Assembly: GCA_965233625.1 (NCBI GenBank) | Contig: OZ247499.1 | Coordinates: forward strand, 62,001-126,000 | Direction of reading: 5' to 3' | Length of the DNA: 64,000 nt | Origin: G965233625 sp965233625 | Lineage (GTDB): Bacteria > Planctomycetota > Planctomycetia > Pirellulales > Pirellulaceae | Part shown: positions 44,722-53,752 of the stretch, in pieces | Position numbering within the stretch: the stretch's first letter is position 1 | How the letters are laid out: the number at the start of each line of letters is the position of its first letter | Made by a program: the position numbers and the translations under genes | Notes under the pieces: model-generated | The model's input: only the letters and a program-made list of their open reading frames with translations | What the model was told of the DNA's origin: nothing | The model's database searches: none

Positions 44722-46959
44722 TTATAGAATCGCGGCTTCGGCCAGTGACTGGACTTTGTCCAGACGCGGGTCACGGGCTGGCGGCTTTCCTGTGACAATC
44801 GTGGTGGCTTCCTGGTGGTTAGAGAGAAACTCCACCCAGTCAAACCAGGGCATCGGCGGAGCCGCCCGGCGCCGGTCGATCGATTCATCCAGCCAGCGGC
44901 CGAGCAGTTGTTGCGATTTCTGCAGAGCCGCCTTCGCGTTGTCGATTTGACCGTCGCGGTAATACGCAACTGCCAGCAGCGGATAGGCGATGCCATTACC
45001 CGGCCAGTGCGGATCATCGCGGTGGGATTGTTCCAGGCGTTTAATCGCCAGATCAATCCGGCCTGCTTTCAAATGGGCCCACCCCGTCGTGTAACGCATC
45101 GCTCCCGGTGGCATTCTCATGCGATGCGGCGGCTCACCGGGTCTGGGGAAGAAGCGGTAGTCTTCTAGTTCTTCAGCTTGTTTCGAAAGATTTTCCGCGG
45201 TGCCGGGAGGAAGGTCCGCAGCCATTAACCCGCGGAGCTTTGTCCCTACATCAGCACGGTTCGATTCGAGTAGTTGCCTGGCGAGCTTTTGCAGTGTCGA
45301 CGCATCGCCGGTTAGACGAAACAGTTGAGGCACGCCAAGGAATTCAACTCCGTCGACTGGGCATCCTAATTCGATTGCTTTGCGATAATCCGCCGCGGCC
45401 CGTTCCCAAAGTCCCAGCCGGGCGTACAGCGATCCGCGTTCCATCCACACATGGTAATATTTGGGCTGTATTTCAGTCGCCTGAGTATAGGCAGCATGGG
45501 CGTCTGAGACGCTGCCAGAATCGCGGAAGGCGCGGCCCGATGCGAGTAGCCGGTTCGCCTGTTTCAGGCGTTCGTTAAACTCTGCCAGTTCCTGCCGTGA
45601 TACTTTTGCTTCATCTTCTGATTGCCGTGCCTGCTCTAAGGCATGGTAGGCGACGCCCGCCTGCCACACGCTGACTGCCGTACCGATGAGCAAAGCGGCA
45701 AGGACGACGGTTACTGTTGTTAACGCAACACGATTCCGCCGTGCAAACTTTGCGAACCGGTACCGCGCGGACGGTGGTCGCGCCTCGACCGGGTCGTCGC
45801 ACAGAAACCGCGTGACATCCTCCGCCATCGCAGCAGCACTGACGTAACGGCGCCCGCGGTCCTTGTCGAGCGCCTTCATCACGATCCAGTCCAGGTCGCC
45901 CCGCATCAGCGAACGAAGCTGCACCGGCTCTGTCTGGCGGTTGGTGGAGATGGTTGTCGCCAGCTCGTTGACCAGCGTGCTGAAGCGGACACTTGGACGG
46001 GGCGGTTCTTCTTCTTTGATAATGCGGCGCAGTTCGTCAAAACCGGCTTCGCTTAAACGGTCTGCGGTGAAAGGCGTTGTGCCGGTAAGCAACTCGTAAA
46101 GAATTACGCCCAGCGAATAGATATCGCTGCGGGTGTCGACATCCGCGTTGCTCATTTCCGCCTGCTCCGGGCTCATGTAGGCAGGCGTGCCCATCATGGC
46201 GGCGAAACGGGTGTAGATAGTCCGCTCTGTCAGACTTTGCGAAAGGGCTTTGACCAGTCCAAAGTCAATCACCTTCGGAATCGCGCGGCCATCCTGCAGC
46301 GTAACCAGGATGTTCGACGGTTTCAGGTCCCGGTGGATGACGCCCTTCTGATGTGCGTGCTGCACGGCGCTGCAGATGGACAGAAACAGATCCAGCCTGG
46401 CGCGGGCGTTGAGTTTGTGATTGTCGCAGAATTGTACGAGGGGCACGCCCCGCACCAGTTCCATCACAAAATAAGGCTGGCCGGTGTCCGTCATGCCCGC
46501 ATCGAAAACACGCGCGATGTTTTCGTGATCCATCAATGCTAGGGCCTGCCGTTCGGCCTCGAAGCGGGCCAGCAGTTCCTGCGAATCCATGCCGGGCTTG
46601 ATGATTTTCAAGGCGACACGCCGGCGGATCGGCTCTTGCTGATCGGCGACAAAAACCAGCCCGAAGCCCCCTTCGCCAATCTGTTCCATTAGCTTGTACG
46701 GGCCAACATTGGTTCCAGGTGCAAACCTTGGATCAGTCGTCTCTCCACTGCCGGCAAAGATCTCCGTCGGCGCCAGCGCTGCGGCTAGCGGCCGGTCGAC
46801 AATATTTGTGTTCCGCGCATTCTCGCGGAGCAACGCGTTGACCGCCGAGAGCAGGTCATCGTTGCCTTCACAGGCTTTCTCCACATACTCAGCCCGCTCG
46901 CCGGGCAATGCGATGTCGAGCGCCGTGAAGAAGATTGATTTTTCAGTGCCGGAAGTCAT
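44722..46959 (-). CDS. Membrane Ser/Thr protein kinase with TPR region
   Basis: From the ATG at 46959 this protein has 745 residues. The kinase domain occupies about residues 80-350: P-loop GEGGFGLVFVA, catalytic Lys in RRVALKIIKPG, HRDLKPSNILV, IDFGLVK and YMSPEQAE. A single membrane helix (ALTTVTVVLAALLIGTAVSVW) near residue 430 is followed by a short coiled coil and tetratricopeptide-type repeats (AHAAYTQATEIQPKYYHVW, WERAAADYRKAIELG), with FEFL-type tails absent. The frame is open to 47058, overlapping the sigma gene, but the family start is MTSGTEKSIFFTALDIAL. The pair with an ECF sigma gene is typical of planctomycetes and implies coupled signalling. Confidence 0.95.
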   Translation of the reverse strand: MTSGTEKSIFFTALDIALPGERAEYVEKACEGNDDLLSAVNALLRENARNTNIVDRPLAAALAPTEIFAGSGETTDPRFAPGTNVGPYKLMEQIGEGGFGLVFVADQQEPIRRRVALKIIKPGMDSQELLARFEAERQALALMDHENIARVFDAGMTDTGQPYFVMELVRGVPLVQFCDNHKLNARARLDLFLSICSAVQHAHQKGVIHRDLKPSNILVTLQDGRAIPKVIDFGLVKALSQSLTERTIYTRFAAMMGTPAYMSPEQAEMSNADVDTRSDIYSLGVILYELLTGTTPFTADRLSEAGFDELRRIIKEEEPPRPSVRFSTLVNELATTISTNRQTEPVQLRSLMRGDLDWIVMKALDKDRGRRYVSAAAMAEDVTRFLCDDPVEARPPSARYRFAKFARRNRVALTTVTVVLAALLIGTAVSVWQAGVAYHALEQARQSEDEAKVSRQELAEFNERLKQANRLLASGRAFRDSGSVSDAHAAYTQATEIQPKYYHVWMERGSLYARLGLWERAAADYRKAIELGCPVDGVEFLGVPQLFRLTGDASTLQKLARQLLESNRADVGTKLRGLMAADLPPGTAENLSKQAEELEDYRFFPRPGEPPHRMRMPPGAMRYTTGWAHLKAGRIDLAIKRLEQSHRDDPHWPGNGIAYPLLAVAYYRDGQIDNAKAALQKSQQLLGRWLDESIDRRRAAPPMPWFDWVEFLSNHQEATTIVTGKPPARDPRLDKVQSLAEAAIL

Positions 46960-47038
46960 GAATGTGCCTGCAAAGGTCTTGCCCGGGTCTTGCAACACAA
47001 AGTAATGCGAGATTGACCTCACGTAGGGGCCGCCCGGG

Positions 47039-47608
47039 TCAGCTATTTTCCTCTGCATTCAGCTCGCGCCCTAGCCAGGCACGAGCGAAAGCCCAGTTCC
47101 GTTTGACCGTGCGGGCGGAAACTCCGAGGGCCTTTGCCGAATCTTCCACGGATAAGCCGGCGAAATAACGCAATTCGACCAGTTTCGCCATTTCCGGTTC
47201 TGTCTCGGCGAGTCGTGTCAAAGCGGCATCCAGATCAAGCAGATCGTCCACATTGCCAGTTTCGAGGACGGCATCGCCTTCTGCAATCTCGAATTTCTCA
47301 CGGCCTCCACCACGTTTGAGACTCTGACGCCGTCGTGCGTTTTCAATCAGAATCCGCCGCATCGCTTCGGCAGCGGCTGCGAAAAAGTGTCCGCGGTTGT
47401 CCCACTGCTTTTTATCTTCGGCTCCCGTCAGCCGCATATAGGCTTCGTGCACCAGCGCCGTTGGTTGCAACGTGTGACCAACCGCTTCACCCCTCATTTT
47501 ATGACGGGCCAGGTCGCGCAATTCCGCATAGACCAGCGGCAATAGCTCGCTTGCCGCAGACATATTCCCTTCTTCAAGCTGCTTGAGTATGCGCGTGATG
47601 TTGGTCAT
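47039..47608 (-). CDS. ECF-type RNA polymerase sigma factor
   Basis: This sigma-70 family regulator has 189 residues. Region 2 (LLPLVYAELRDLARHKMRGE, ALVHEAYMRLTG, FFAAAAEAMRRILIENARRR) and region 4 (MAKLVELRYFAGLSVEDSAKALGVSARTVKRNW, an obvious helix-turn-helix) are both present. This corresponds to the planctomycete-expanded ECF group that is linked to Ser/Thr kinases. It is upstream of, and nearly adjoins, the kinase at 46959. No anti-sigma gene is seen, so the kinase may control it by phosphorylation. AAAGG lies upstream of the ATG at 47608. Confidence 0.94.
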   Translation of the reverse strand: MTNITRILKQLEEGNMSAASELLPLVYAELRDLARHKMRGEAVGHTLQPTALVHEAYMRLTGAEDKKQWDNRGHFFAAAAEAMRRILIENARRRQSLKRGGGREKFEIAEGDAVLETGNVDDLLDLDAALTRLAETEPEMAKLVELRYFAGLSVEDSAKALGVSARTVKRNWAFARAWLGRELNAEENS

Positions 47609-47912
47609 CGTCGTAACCTTTGAAGCGGGCTGATGGAGCAGTATACCATTTCAAGCGTATGGTGTTTTGGCAGTCCGTGCGCAACTGTAAGGGGCTTTAC
47701 GTTTTCCTTGTTGGCGTGACGTGCATGGGTCAGGTCAATTTGATGGCAGCTTTCGCTTGCCCCGGTCCGTATTTTGGCATCGCGCCGTGGGCGTGTTTTA
47801 CGGTAGTTGAGCGTTGATATTACCTTGGGGGCTACTAGCCGGAATCCGTTCAGTTCATTACTTTAACCTTACAACCTAACGTAAAAATGCCGTCCTTTGT
47901 CCGAAACCCGCT
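47609..47912. promoter_or_regulatory. Divergent region between sigma factor and nqrA
   Basis: This is a 304-bp gap between two divergently transcribed units. It probably holds both promoters, but no clear -35/-10 pair stands out. A nine-codon frame starting at ATG 47886 ends in a stop overlapping the first nqrA start, and may be a chance feature. Confidence 0.4.
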
Positions 47913-49277
47913 TTGATTGCCGTGCCACAACGAATCGCCATTTCAAAGGGCCTGACTATCCCCATTTCAGGCGCTCCGTCGCAAGAGGTTCAGGCGGGCC
48001 CCGATGTGAAGACCGTGGCTCTACTGGGCGACGATTACATTGGCATGCGGCCTACTATGGCAGTCTCGCCGGGCGATGTCGTCAAGTTGGGGCAGACACT
48101 TTTCGAAGACAAGAAGAATCCCGGTGTCCTGTTTACGGCGCCAGCGCCGGGCCGGGTTCTGGAGGTGAATCGCGGCGATAAACGGCGGTTTGAATCCGTC
48201 GTTATTGAAGTGTCTGAGGGAGAGCAGCAGACCTTCGAGAAGTATGACGATCACAATTTAGGCAGCCTCGATCGTGGCAAAGTGATCGAAAACCTCCTCA
48301 ATAGCGGGCTCTGGACCGCGTTGCGAACACGCCCTTTCAGCCGCATTCCCGCCCCATCCACGACGCCTCATTCGATTTTTATCACGGCCATCGACACCAG
48401 TCCGCTTGCTGTTGATCCGCAGACCGTGCTGAAACAGCCCGATTACAGCCGCTACTTCATTCAAGGCCTGAATGTTATTACGGCGCTGACTGACGGGGCG
48501 GTGTACCTTTGTGTGGCGCCGGATAGCGATATTCTAGGCAAAGATTCTGAAGGTGTGACGACGGTCGAATTTGCCGGCCCGCATCCCGCTGGACTGCCCG
48601 GCACTCACATCCACTTCCTGGACCCCGTCAACGACGCGAAGACCGTCTGGCAGATTGGCTATCAGGATGTTGTTGCCATCGGCTGCCTGTTTCTTACCGG
48701 GCGTTTGATGACAGACCGGGTGATCTCGCTGGCAGGTCCGGCGGTTGAAGATCCAAGGGTTATCCGCACCACGCTTGGCGCCTCTCTATCGTGCCTGACA
48801 GAAGGCATTGATGAAGAAGGATCACGCGTTATTACCGGATCGGTGTTGGCGGGGAGAGCACCCACCGCGCCCAATAACTTCCTGGGCCGTTACCACACGC
48901 AAGTGTCTGTTCTTAGTGACAATGTCGAGCGCGAACTATTGGGCTGGGCGGCGCCTGGCTTGAACAAGTTCTCTGTAAAGCCAGCATTTGCTTCGGCGTT
49001 GCTTGGGGGGCTGAGCAAGGCGTTTACGACTTCGACCGAGGGAAGCGTACGTGCGATTGTCCCGGTCGGCAGCTACGAGAAGGTGATGCCGCTTGATATC
49101 CTGGCGACGCCATTGCTGAAAGCACTCATCGTGCAGGACGTAGACACGGCTGCCGCGCTGGGGTGTTTGGAGCTTGATGAGGAAGACCTGGCGCTTTGCA
49201 CCTTTGTGTGTCCGGGGAAGAACAATTACGGCCCGCTTCTCAGGCAGGCGTTGAATACTATTGAAAACGAACTGTGA
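47913..49277 (+). CDS. nqrA: Na+-translocating NADH:quinone reductase subunit A
   Basis: This is the soluble cytoplasmic subunit of the sodium-pumping NQR complex, associated with quinone binding, of 454 residues. RIAISKGLTIPISGAP and KTVALLGDDYIGMRP match the NqrA N-terminus. FTAPAPGRVLEVNRGDKR resembles a biotinyl/lipoyl-like hammerhead, and GPHPAGLPGTHIHFLDPV is a highly conserved NqrA segment. Start choice is uncertain: TTG at 47913 or GTG at 47922; neither has a good ribosome site. It heads the nqrABCDEF operon. Length is normal. Confidence 0.95.
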   Translation: MIAVPQRIAISKGLTIPISGAPSQEVQAGPDVKTVALLGDDYIGMRPTMAVSPGDVVKLGQTLFEDKKNPGVLFTAPAPGRVLEVNRGDKRRFESVVIEVSEGEQQTFEKYDDHNLGSLDRGKVIENLLNSGLWTALRTRPFSRIPAPSTTPHSIFITAIDTSPLAVDPQTVLKQPDYSRYFIQGLNVITALTDGAVYLCVAPDSDILGKDSEGVTTVEFAGPHPAGLPGTHIHFLDPVNDAKTVWQIGYQDVVAIGCLFLTGRLMTDRVISLAGPAVEDPRVIRTTLGASLSCLTEGIDEEGSRVITGSVLAGRAPTAPNNFLGRYHTQVSVLSDNVERELLGWAAPGLNKFSVKPAFASALLGGLSKAFTTSTEGSVRAIVPVGSYEKVMPLDILATPLLKALIVQDVDTAAALGCLELDEEDLALCTFVCPGKNNYGPLLRQALNTIENEL

Positions 49278-49284
49278 CGTTTGA

Positions 49285-50502
49285 ATGAAGTTGTTGCGAA
49301 AACTGCTCGACAAAGCCGAGCCATCCTTCACCAAGGGTAAGCTGAAGCCGCTGTACCCTTTGTACGAAGCGATAGACACGTTTCTTTACACGCCTTCTTC
49401 AACAACCACCGGCGCATCGCATATCCGTGATTCGCTGGATCTGAAACGGTTGATGTCGCTGGTGGTGGTCGCGCTGCTGCCCTGCATCTTCATGGCGTTC
49501 TATAACACTGGACGGCAGGCGAATCTGGCGATTGCTTCGTCTAGCGACGTGACGGCGATTGAAGGCTGGCGGACGTCGGTGCTCACGGCCGTGGGTTGCG
49601 GCTACGACGCCAATAGCTTTCTGGACAACATCGTGCACGGCGGTCTCTATTTCCTGCCGGCGTATATCGTAACGATGGCCGCTGGCGGTGCGTGCGAAGT
49701 TGTTTTCGCAATGACGCGCAAGCATGAAATCAACGAAGGTTTTCTCGTTACCGGCATGCTGTTCCCGCTCACATTGCCACCCACCATTCCGCTCTGGCAG
49801 GTCGCCTTGGGAATTGCTTTCGGTGTGGTGATCGGTAAAGAGGTGTTCGGCGGCACGGGAAAGAACATCTGGAACCCGGCATTGACGGCGCGGGCGTTTC
49901 TGTACTTTGCCTACCCGGCACAGAACTCAGGAAACATGGTCTGGACGGCTGCCGAAGGGTACACCGGCGCAACGCCGCTGGGCGCCTTGGCCAGTGCCAG
50001 TGTTGAGCAGGATACAAGCATGCTCGACGTTTCGTGGTTTCAGGCGTTTCTGGGTGACATGCCTGGTTCGATGGGTGAAACCTCCGCCCTGGCAGCGCTG
50101 ATTGGCGCCGCGATTCTGATTTTCACGGGAATTGGCTCGTGGCGGATCATGAGTTCGGTGGTCATTGGTGCGGTTCTTACATCGGGCATCTGCTGGTTGA
50201 TTCCTGGCGAAGTCGGGCCGCTGGTGCACTTGCCGCCGTGGTGGCACCTGGTGATCGGCAGTCTGGCCTTCGGCACGGTGTTTATGGCGACGGACCCGGT
50301 TTCAGCGGCCAGTACGCAAAGCGGTCAGTGGGTTTATGGCCTGCTGATCGGGATTGTCACGATCCTGATCCGGGTGATAAACCCGGCCTACCCGGAAGGC
50401 GTCATGCTGGCAATTCTGTTCGGCAACACAATGGCGCCGCTTATTGATTACTTTGTGATTCAGGCCAACATTCAGCGTAGAAAGGTGCGTTATGAGTCGT
50501 GA
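49285..50502 (+). CDS. nqrB: Na+-translocating NADH:quinone reductase subunit B
   Basis: This is the largest membrane subunit of NQR, with a covalently bound FMN, of 405 residues. TTTGASHIRDSLDLKRLM and GREVFGG-type GKEVFGGTGKNIWNPAL are family motifs. The FMN-linkage site is YTGATPLGAL, where the second Thr takes the phosphoester-bound FMN. Multiple membrane helices follow, including the segment FGTVFMATDPVSAASTQSG. It begins 7 bp after nqrA and overlaps nqrC by 11 bp, which argues for translational coupling. Confidence 0.96.
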   Translation: MKLLRKLLDKAEPSFTKGKLKPLYPLYEAIDTFLYTPSSTTTGASHIRDSLDLKRLMSLVVVALLPCIFMAFYNTGRQANLAIASSSDVTAIEGWRTSVLTAVGCGYDANSFLDNIVHGGLYFLPAYIVTMAAGGACEVVFAMTRKHEINEGFLVTGMLFPLTLPPTIPLWQVALGIAFGVVIGKEVFGGTGKNIWNPALTARAFLYFAYPAQNSGNMVWTAAEGYTGATPLGALASASVEQDTSMLDVSWFQAFLGDMPGSMGETSALAALIGAAILIFTGIGSWRIMSSVVIGAVLTSGICWLIPGEVGPLVHLPPWWHLVIGSLAFGTVFMATDPVSAASTQSGQWVYGLLIGIVTILIRVINPAYPEGVMLAILFGNTMAPLIDYFVIQANIQRRKVRYES

Positions 50503-51253
50503 TAGTACGATCGGCACGATCATTGTCGCTGCCTCGCTGTGTGTGGTCTGCTCGGTGCTTGTTTCCGGTGCGGCTGTCGGTCTTCGTCCGCTGCAAGAGG
50601 CAAATGCCCGTCTGTTCCGCCAGAAGAATGTGCTCATTGCGGCAGGCTTATTAAAGCAGGGTGAGTCTGCCAACGCGGACCGGGTGGAGGAGTTGTTCAA
50701 GAACTTCAAGACGGTTGTCGTCGATCTGGAAACGGGGCAGACGGTTGACGATATCGACCCTGCGGAATACGACCAGAAAGAAGCAGCCCGCGATCCTGAC
50801 CGCTCGGTAAAAACGGAAGGTCTTAAGGGCTTCCAGCGCCGCGAAAAGTACAGTCTTGTCTATCTGCTGATGAAGGATGAGAAACTCTCACGCGTGATTC
50901 TGCCCGTGTACGGTAAGGGCCTGTGGTCAACCATGTACGGCTATCTTGCACTTGAAGCGGATAAGAACACCGTCGCCGGATTGACCTTCTACCAGCACGG
51001 AGAGACGCCAGGACTTGGCGCCGAGATTGAAAACCCGGTCTGGCAGGCGAAGTGGGATGGCAAAGAAATCCGCGGCGAAGAAGGCGAAATAAAAATCGAA
51101 GTCATTAAGGGAACCGTCGATCCCTCATCGCCAAACGCAGAACACAAGATTGATGGTCTTTCTGGCGCCACGATCACCAGCCAGGGCGTGTCGAACATGA
51201 TGCAGTACTGGATGTCTGACGAAGGATTTGGCAAGTATCTGGAGCAACTGTAG
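50492..51253 (+). CDS. nqrC: Na+-translocating NADH:quinone reductase subunit C
   Basis: This 253-residue subunit has one N-terminal membrane helix (TIIVAASLCVVCSVLVSGAA) and a periplasmic domain carrying the second covalent FMN. The attachment motif is DGLSGATITSQGVSNM (S-G-A-T), the Thr being flavinylated by the ApbE transferase encoded at the end of the operon. GYLALEADKNTVAGLTFYQH and ETPGLGAEIENPVW are typical. The ATG has AAAGGTG upstream, inside nqrB. Confidence 0.96.
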   Translation: MSRDSTIGTIIVAASLCVVCSVLVSGAAVGLRPLQEANARLFRQKNVLIAAGLLKQGESANADRVEELFKNFKTVVVDLETGQTVDDIDPAEYDQKEAARDPDRSVKTEGLKGFQRREKYSLVYLLMKDEKLSRVILPVYGKGLWSTMYGYLALEADKNTVAGLTFYQHGETPGLGAEIENPVWQAKWDGKEIRGEEGEIKIEVIKGTVDPSSPNAEHKIDGLSGATITSQGVSNMMQYWMSDEGFGKYLEQL

Positions 51254-51900
51254 TGGCTAAACTAGGCGCCCGGGAAACGCTGTTCGGCCCGGTATTCAAC
51301 AACAATCCGATTGCACTCCAGGTGCTGGGAATCTGCTCTGCGTTGGCGGTGACCGTGAAGCTTTCGACGTCGATCACAATGTGCATCGCGGTGATCGTGG
51401 TGCTGGTGCTGTCCAATGCAACCGTGAGCTTGATCCGTAGCATTATTCCCAGCAGCATCCGTATCATCGTGCAGATGACCATCATCGCAACGCTTGTGAT
51501 CTGCGTGGATCAGCTTCTCAAAGCGACCGCGTACGAAATTAGCACGACGATGTCCGTCTTCGTCGGACTTATTATCACCAACTGTATTGTCATGGGCCGC
51601 GCCGAAGCCTACGCGATGAAGAACCCGCCGGGCTTCAGCATGCTGGACGGTCTGGGGAATGGTCTGGGTTACAGCTTTATTCTGCTGCTTGTCGGCTTCT
51701 GCCGCGAATTGTTCGGTGCGGGGCAACTGCTGGGCTACACCATCTTGCCCAAATACGAGGCTGCCACTGCCGCGACGCAGGCCAGCGGCTGGTACGTGCC
51801 CAACGGCCTGATGCTGCTGCCGCCCAGTGCGTTTTTCATTATCGGGATCGCCATCTGGGTTATTCGCACCTTCAAACCTGATCAGATCGAGGACGCGTGA
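51253..51900 (+). CDS. nqrD: Na+-translocating NADH:quinone reductase subunit D
   Basis: This 215-residue polytopic subunit starts at GTG 51253, overlapping the nqrC stop by one base. Family sequences include NNPIALQVLGICSALAVT, FVGLIITNCIVMGRAEAYA and LGNGLGYSFILLLVGF. NqrD and NqrE form the pair of inverted membrane subunits that bind an iron centre between them; the Cys in ITNCIVMGRAE is conserved in that role. Maturation of this iron site is linked to NqrM, whose domain is fused to ApbE here. Confidence 0.96.
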   Translation: MAKLGARETLFGPVFNNNPIALQVLGICSALAVTVKLSTSITMCIAVIVVLVLSNATVSLIRSIIPSSIRIIVQMTIIATLVICVDQLLKATAYEISTTMSVFVGLIITNCIVMGRAEAYAMKNPPGFSMLDGLGNGLGYSFILLLVGFCRELFGAGQLLGYTILPKYEAATAATQASGWYVPNGLMLLPPSAFFIIGIAIWVIRTFKPDQIEDA

Positions 51901-52517
51901 TGGATAGCCATACAGAAATCGCCCTAAAATCTATCTTCAGCGAGAACCTGGCGTTAGCGTACTTCCTGGGCATGTGCACGTTCCTGGCAGTATCGCGGAA
52001 TGTGAAGACCGCCATGGGATTGGGCGTGGCGGTGATCGTTGTGATGGGCATCACGATTCCGGCCAACAACCTGATTTATCAATACCTGCTGAAAGGCGGC
52101 GATCAGAGTCTGCTGAACTACATCAGCCCGACGCTGGCCAGTTACGATCTGACCTTCCTGGGATTGATCAGCTACATCGGCGTGATCGCGGCGATGGTGC
52201 AGATCCTGGAAATGACGCTCGACCGCTTCTTCCCCTCGCTCTACAACGCCTTAGGAATCTTCCTCCCGCTGATTACTGTGAACTGCGCCATCCTTGGTGG
52301 ATCGCTGTTTATGGTCGAGCGGGATTACAACTTCCTGCAAAGTGTTAACTACGGGATCAGCTCCGGCGCCGGCTGGGCGTTAGCGATTGCCGCTTTGGCC
52401 GGTATCCGCGAAAAGATGCACTACAGCGACGTCCCCGCTGGACTGCGTGGGCTGGGGATTACTTTTATCGTCGTCGGCCTCATGGCGATGGCGTTTATGT
52501 CTTTCGGGGGAATGTAG
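51900..52517 (+). CDS. nqrE: Na+-translocating NADH:quinone reductase subunit E
   Basis: This 205-residue membrane subunit is related to NqrD. The ATG at 51900 overlaps the last base of the nqrD stop; a GTG one codon earlier is also in frame. IFSENLALAYFLGMCTFLAVSRN and ITVNCAILGGSLFMVERDYNF are diagnostic, each holding a conserved Cys that is a candidate iron ligand. About six helices are predicted from hydrophobicity. Confidence 0.96.
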   Translation: MDSHTEIALKSIFSENLALAYFLGMCTFLAVSRNVKTAMGLGVAVIVVMGITIPANNLIYQYLLKGGDQSLLNYISPTLASYDLTFLGLISYIGVIAAMVQILEMTLDRFFPSLYNALGIFLPLITVNCAILGGSLFMVERDYNFLQSVNYGISSGAGWALAIAALAGIREKMHYSDVPAGLRGLGITFIVVGLMAMAFMSFGGM

Positions 52518-52526
52518 CTTCAAGCC

Positions 52527-53750
52527 ATGATCGAAATACTGCTTGGCGTTGTCATGTTCACATCGGTCGTACTGACCCTTGTGGCTGTGATTCTCAGCGC
52601 GAAAAAAACGCTGGTGGCATCGGGCAATGTCTCCATTGAAATCAATGAACAGAAAACGGTCGAAACCCCCGCAGGCGGAAAGCTGCTGGGCGCCCTGTCT
52701 GATCAGCAGATCTTTGTCTCATCGGCCTGCGGCGGCGGCGGAACCTGCGCGCAGTGCATCGTAAAGGTGCTGGAAGGCGGCGGTGACATCCTGCCGACAG
52801 AACGCACCCACATTAACAAGCGTGAGGCAAAAGAAGGTTATCGTCTTTCGTGTCAGGTTGCTGTGAAACAGGACATGAAGGTTGAAGTTCCCCCCGAGGC
52901 CTTTGAAACCAAAAAGTGGAAGTGCCGCGTTATATCCAATCGCAACGTGGCGACCTTCATCAAAGAATTCAAGCTGGAGTTGCCTGAAGGTGAGCAGGTG
53001 GACTTCAAACCCGGCGGCTACATTCAGATTGAAGTTCCGCCACACGAATTGAACTACAAAGACTTTGATATCGAAGAAGAGTATCACGAAGACTGGGACA
53101 AGTTTGATATCTGGCGTTACCGGTCTGTTGTTAAAGAACCCGTGATCCGTGCCTATTCGATGGCGAATTACCCCGGCGAACGTGGCATCATTATGCTGAA
53201 TGTGCGTATCGCGTCGCCGCCTCCACGCGCGCCGGAAGGTGTTCCACCCGGCAAGGTTTCGTCCTATATCTTCAACCGTAAACCCGGTGACGAGGTCACG
53301 ATCTCTGGACCTTACGGTGAGTTCTTTATCAAAGACACCGACGCAGAGATGGTTTATATCGGCGGCGGAGCAGGTATGGCGCCTTTGCGCAGCCACATCT
53401 TTGAGCTGTTCAAGAACCGCAACACGGACCGCAAAGTTTCTTACTGGTACGGCGGTCGCAGTCTACGCGAGTTGTTCTACGTGGACGAATTCCGCGAGAT
53501 CGAAGAGAAACATCCCAACTTCAAATTCAACATCGCGCTTTCCGACCCACTGCCGGAAGATAACTGGGACGGATACACCGGCTTCATTCATCAAGTGTTG
53601 CTCGATAACTACCTGAGCGATCATCCGGCCCCGGAGGATATTGAATATTACCTGTGTGGTCCGCCGATGATGAACGCCGCCGTGTTCAAGATGCTGGATT
53701 CGCTGGGTGTAGAACCAGAGAATATCGCCTTCGACGATTTCGGTGGTTAA
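52527..53750 (+). CDS. nqrF: Na+-translocating NADH:quinone reductase subunit F
   Basis: This is the NADH-oxidising entry subunit, of 407 residues. One N-terminal membrane helix (LLGVVMFTSVVLTLVAVILS) anchors it. The 2Fe-2S ferredoxin domain has SACGGGGTCAQC plus the distal Cys in YRLSCQVAV. The FAD site is RAYSMANYPGE, and the NADH-binding part has YIGGGAGMAPLRSHIFEL and YYLCGPPMMNAAV. All catalytic segments are intact. Only 2 bp separate its stop from the apbE start. Confidence 0.97.
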   Translation: MIEILLGVVMFTSVVLTLVAVILSAKKTLVASGNVSIEINEQKTVETPAGGKLLGALSDQQIFVSSACGGGGTCAQCIVKVLEGGGDILPTERTHINKREAKEGYRLSCQVAVKQDMKVEVPPEAFETKKWKCRVISNRNVATFIKEFKLELPEGEQVDFKPGGYIQIEVPPHELNYKDFDIEEEYHEDWDKFDIWRYRSVVKEPVIRAYSMANYPGERGIIMLNVRIASPPPRAPEGVPPGKVSSYIFNRKPGDEVTISGPYGEFFIKDTDAEMVYIGGGAGMAPLRSHIFELFKNRNTDRKVSYWYGGRSLRELFYVDEFREIEEKHPNFKFNIALSDPLPEDNWDGYTGFIHQVLLDNYLSDHPAPEDIEYYLCGPPMMNAAVFKMLDSLGVEPENIAFDDFGG

Positions 53751-53752
53751 CT

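Noticed and set aside
47620..47817. 65-codon frame in the sigma factor/nqrA gap
   Set aside because: No ribosome site, no recognisable motif, and composition typical of noncoding sequence.
47886..47915. Nine-codon frame (MPSFVRNPL) whose stop overlaps the nqrA TTG start
   Set aside because: Too short to support as a leader peptide without conservation or expression data.
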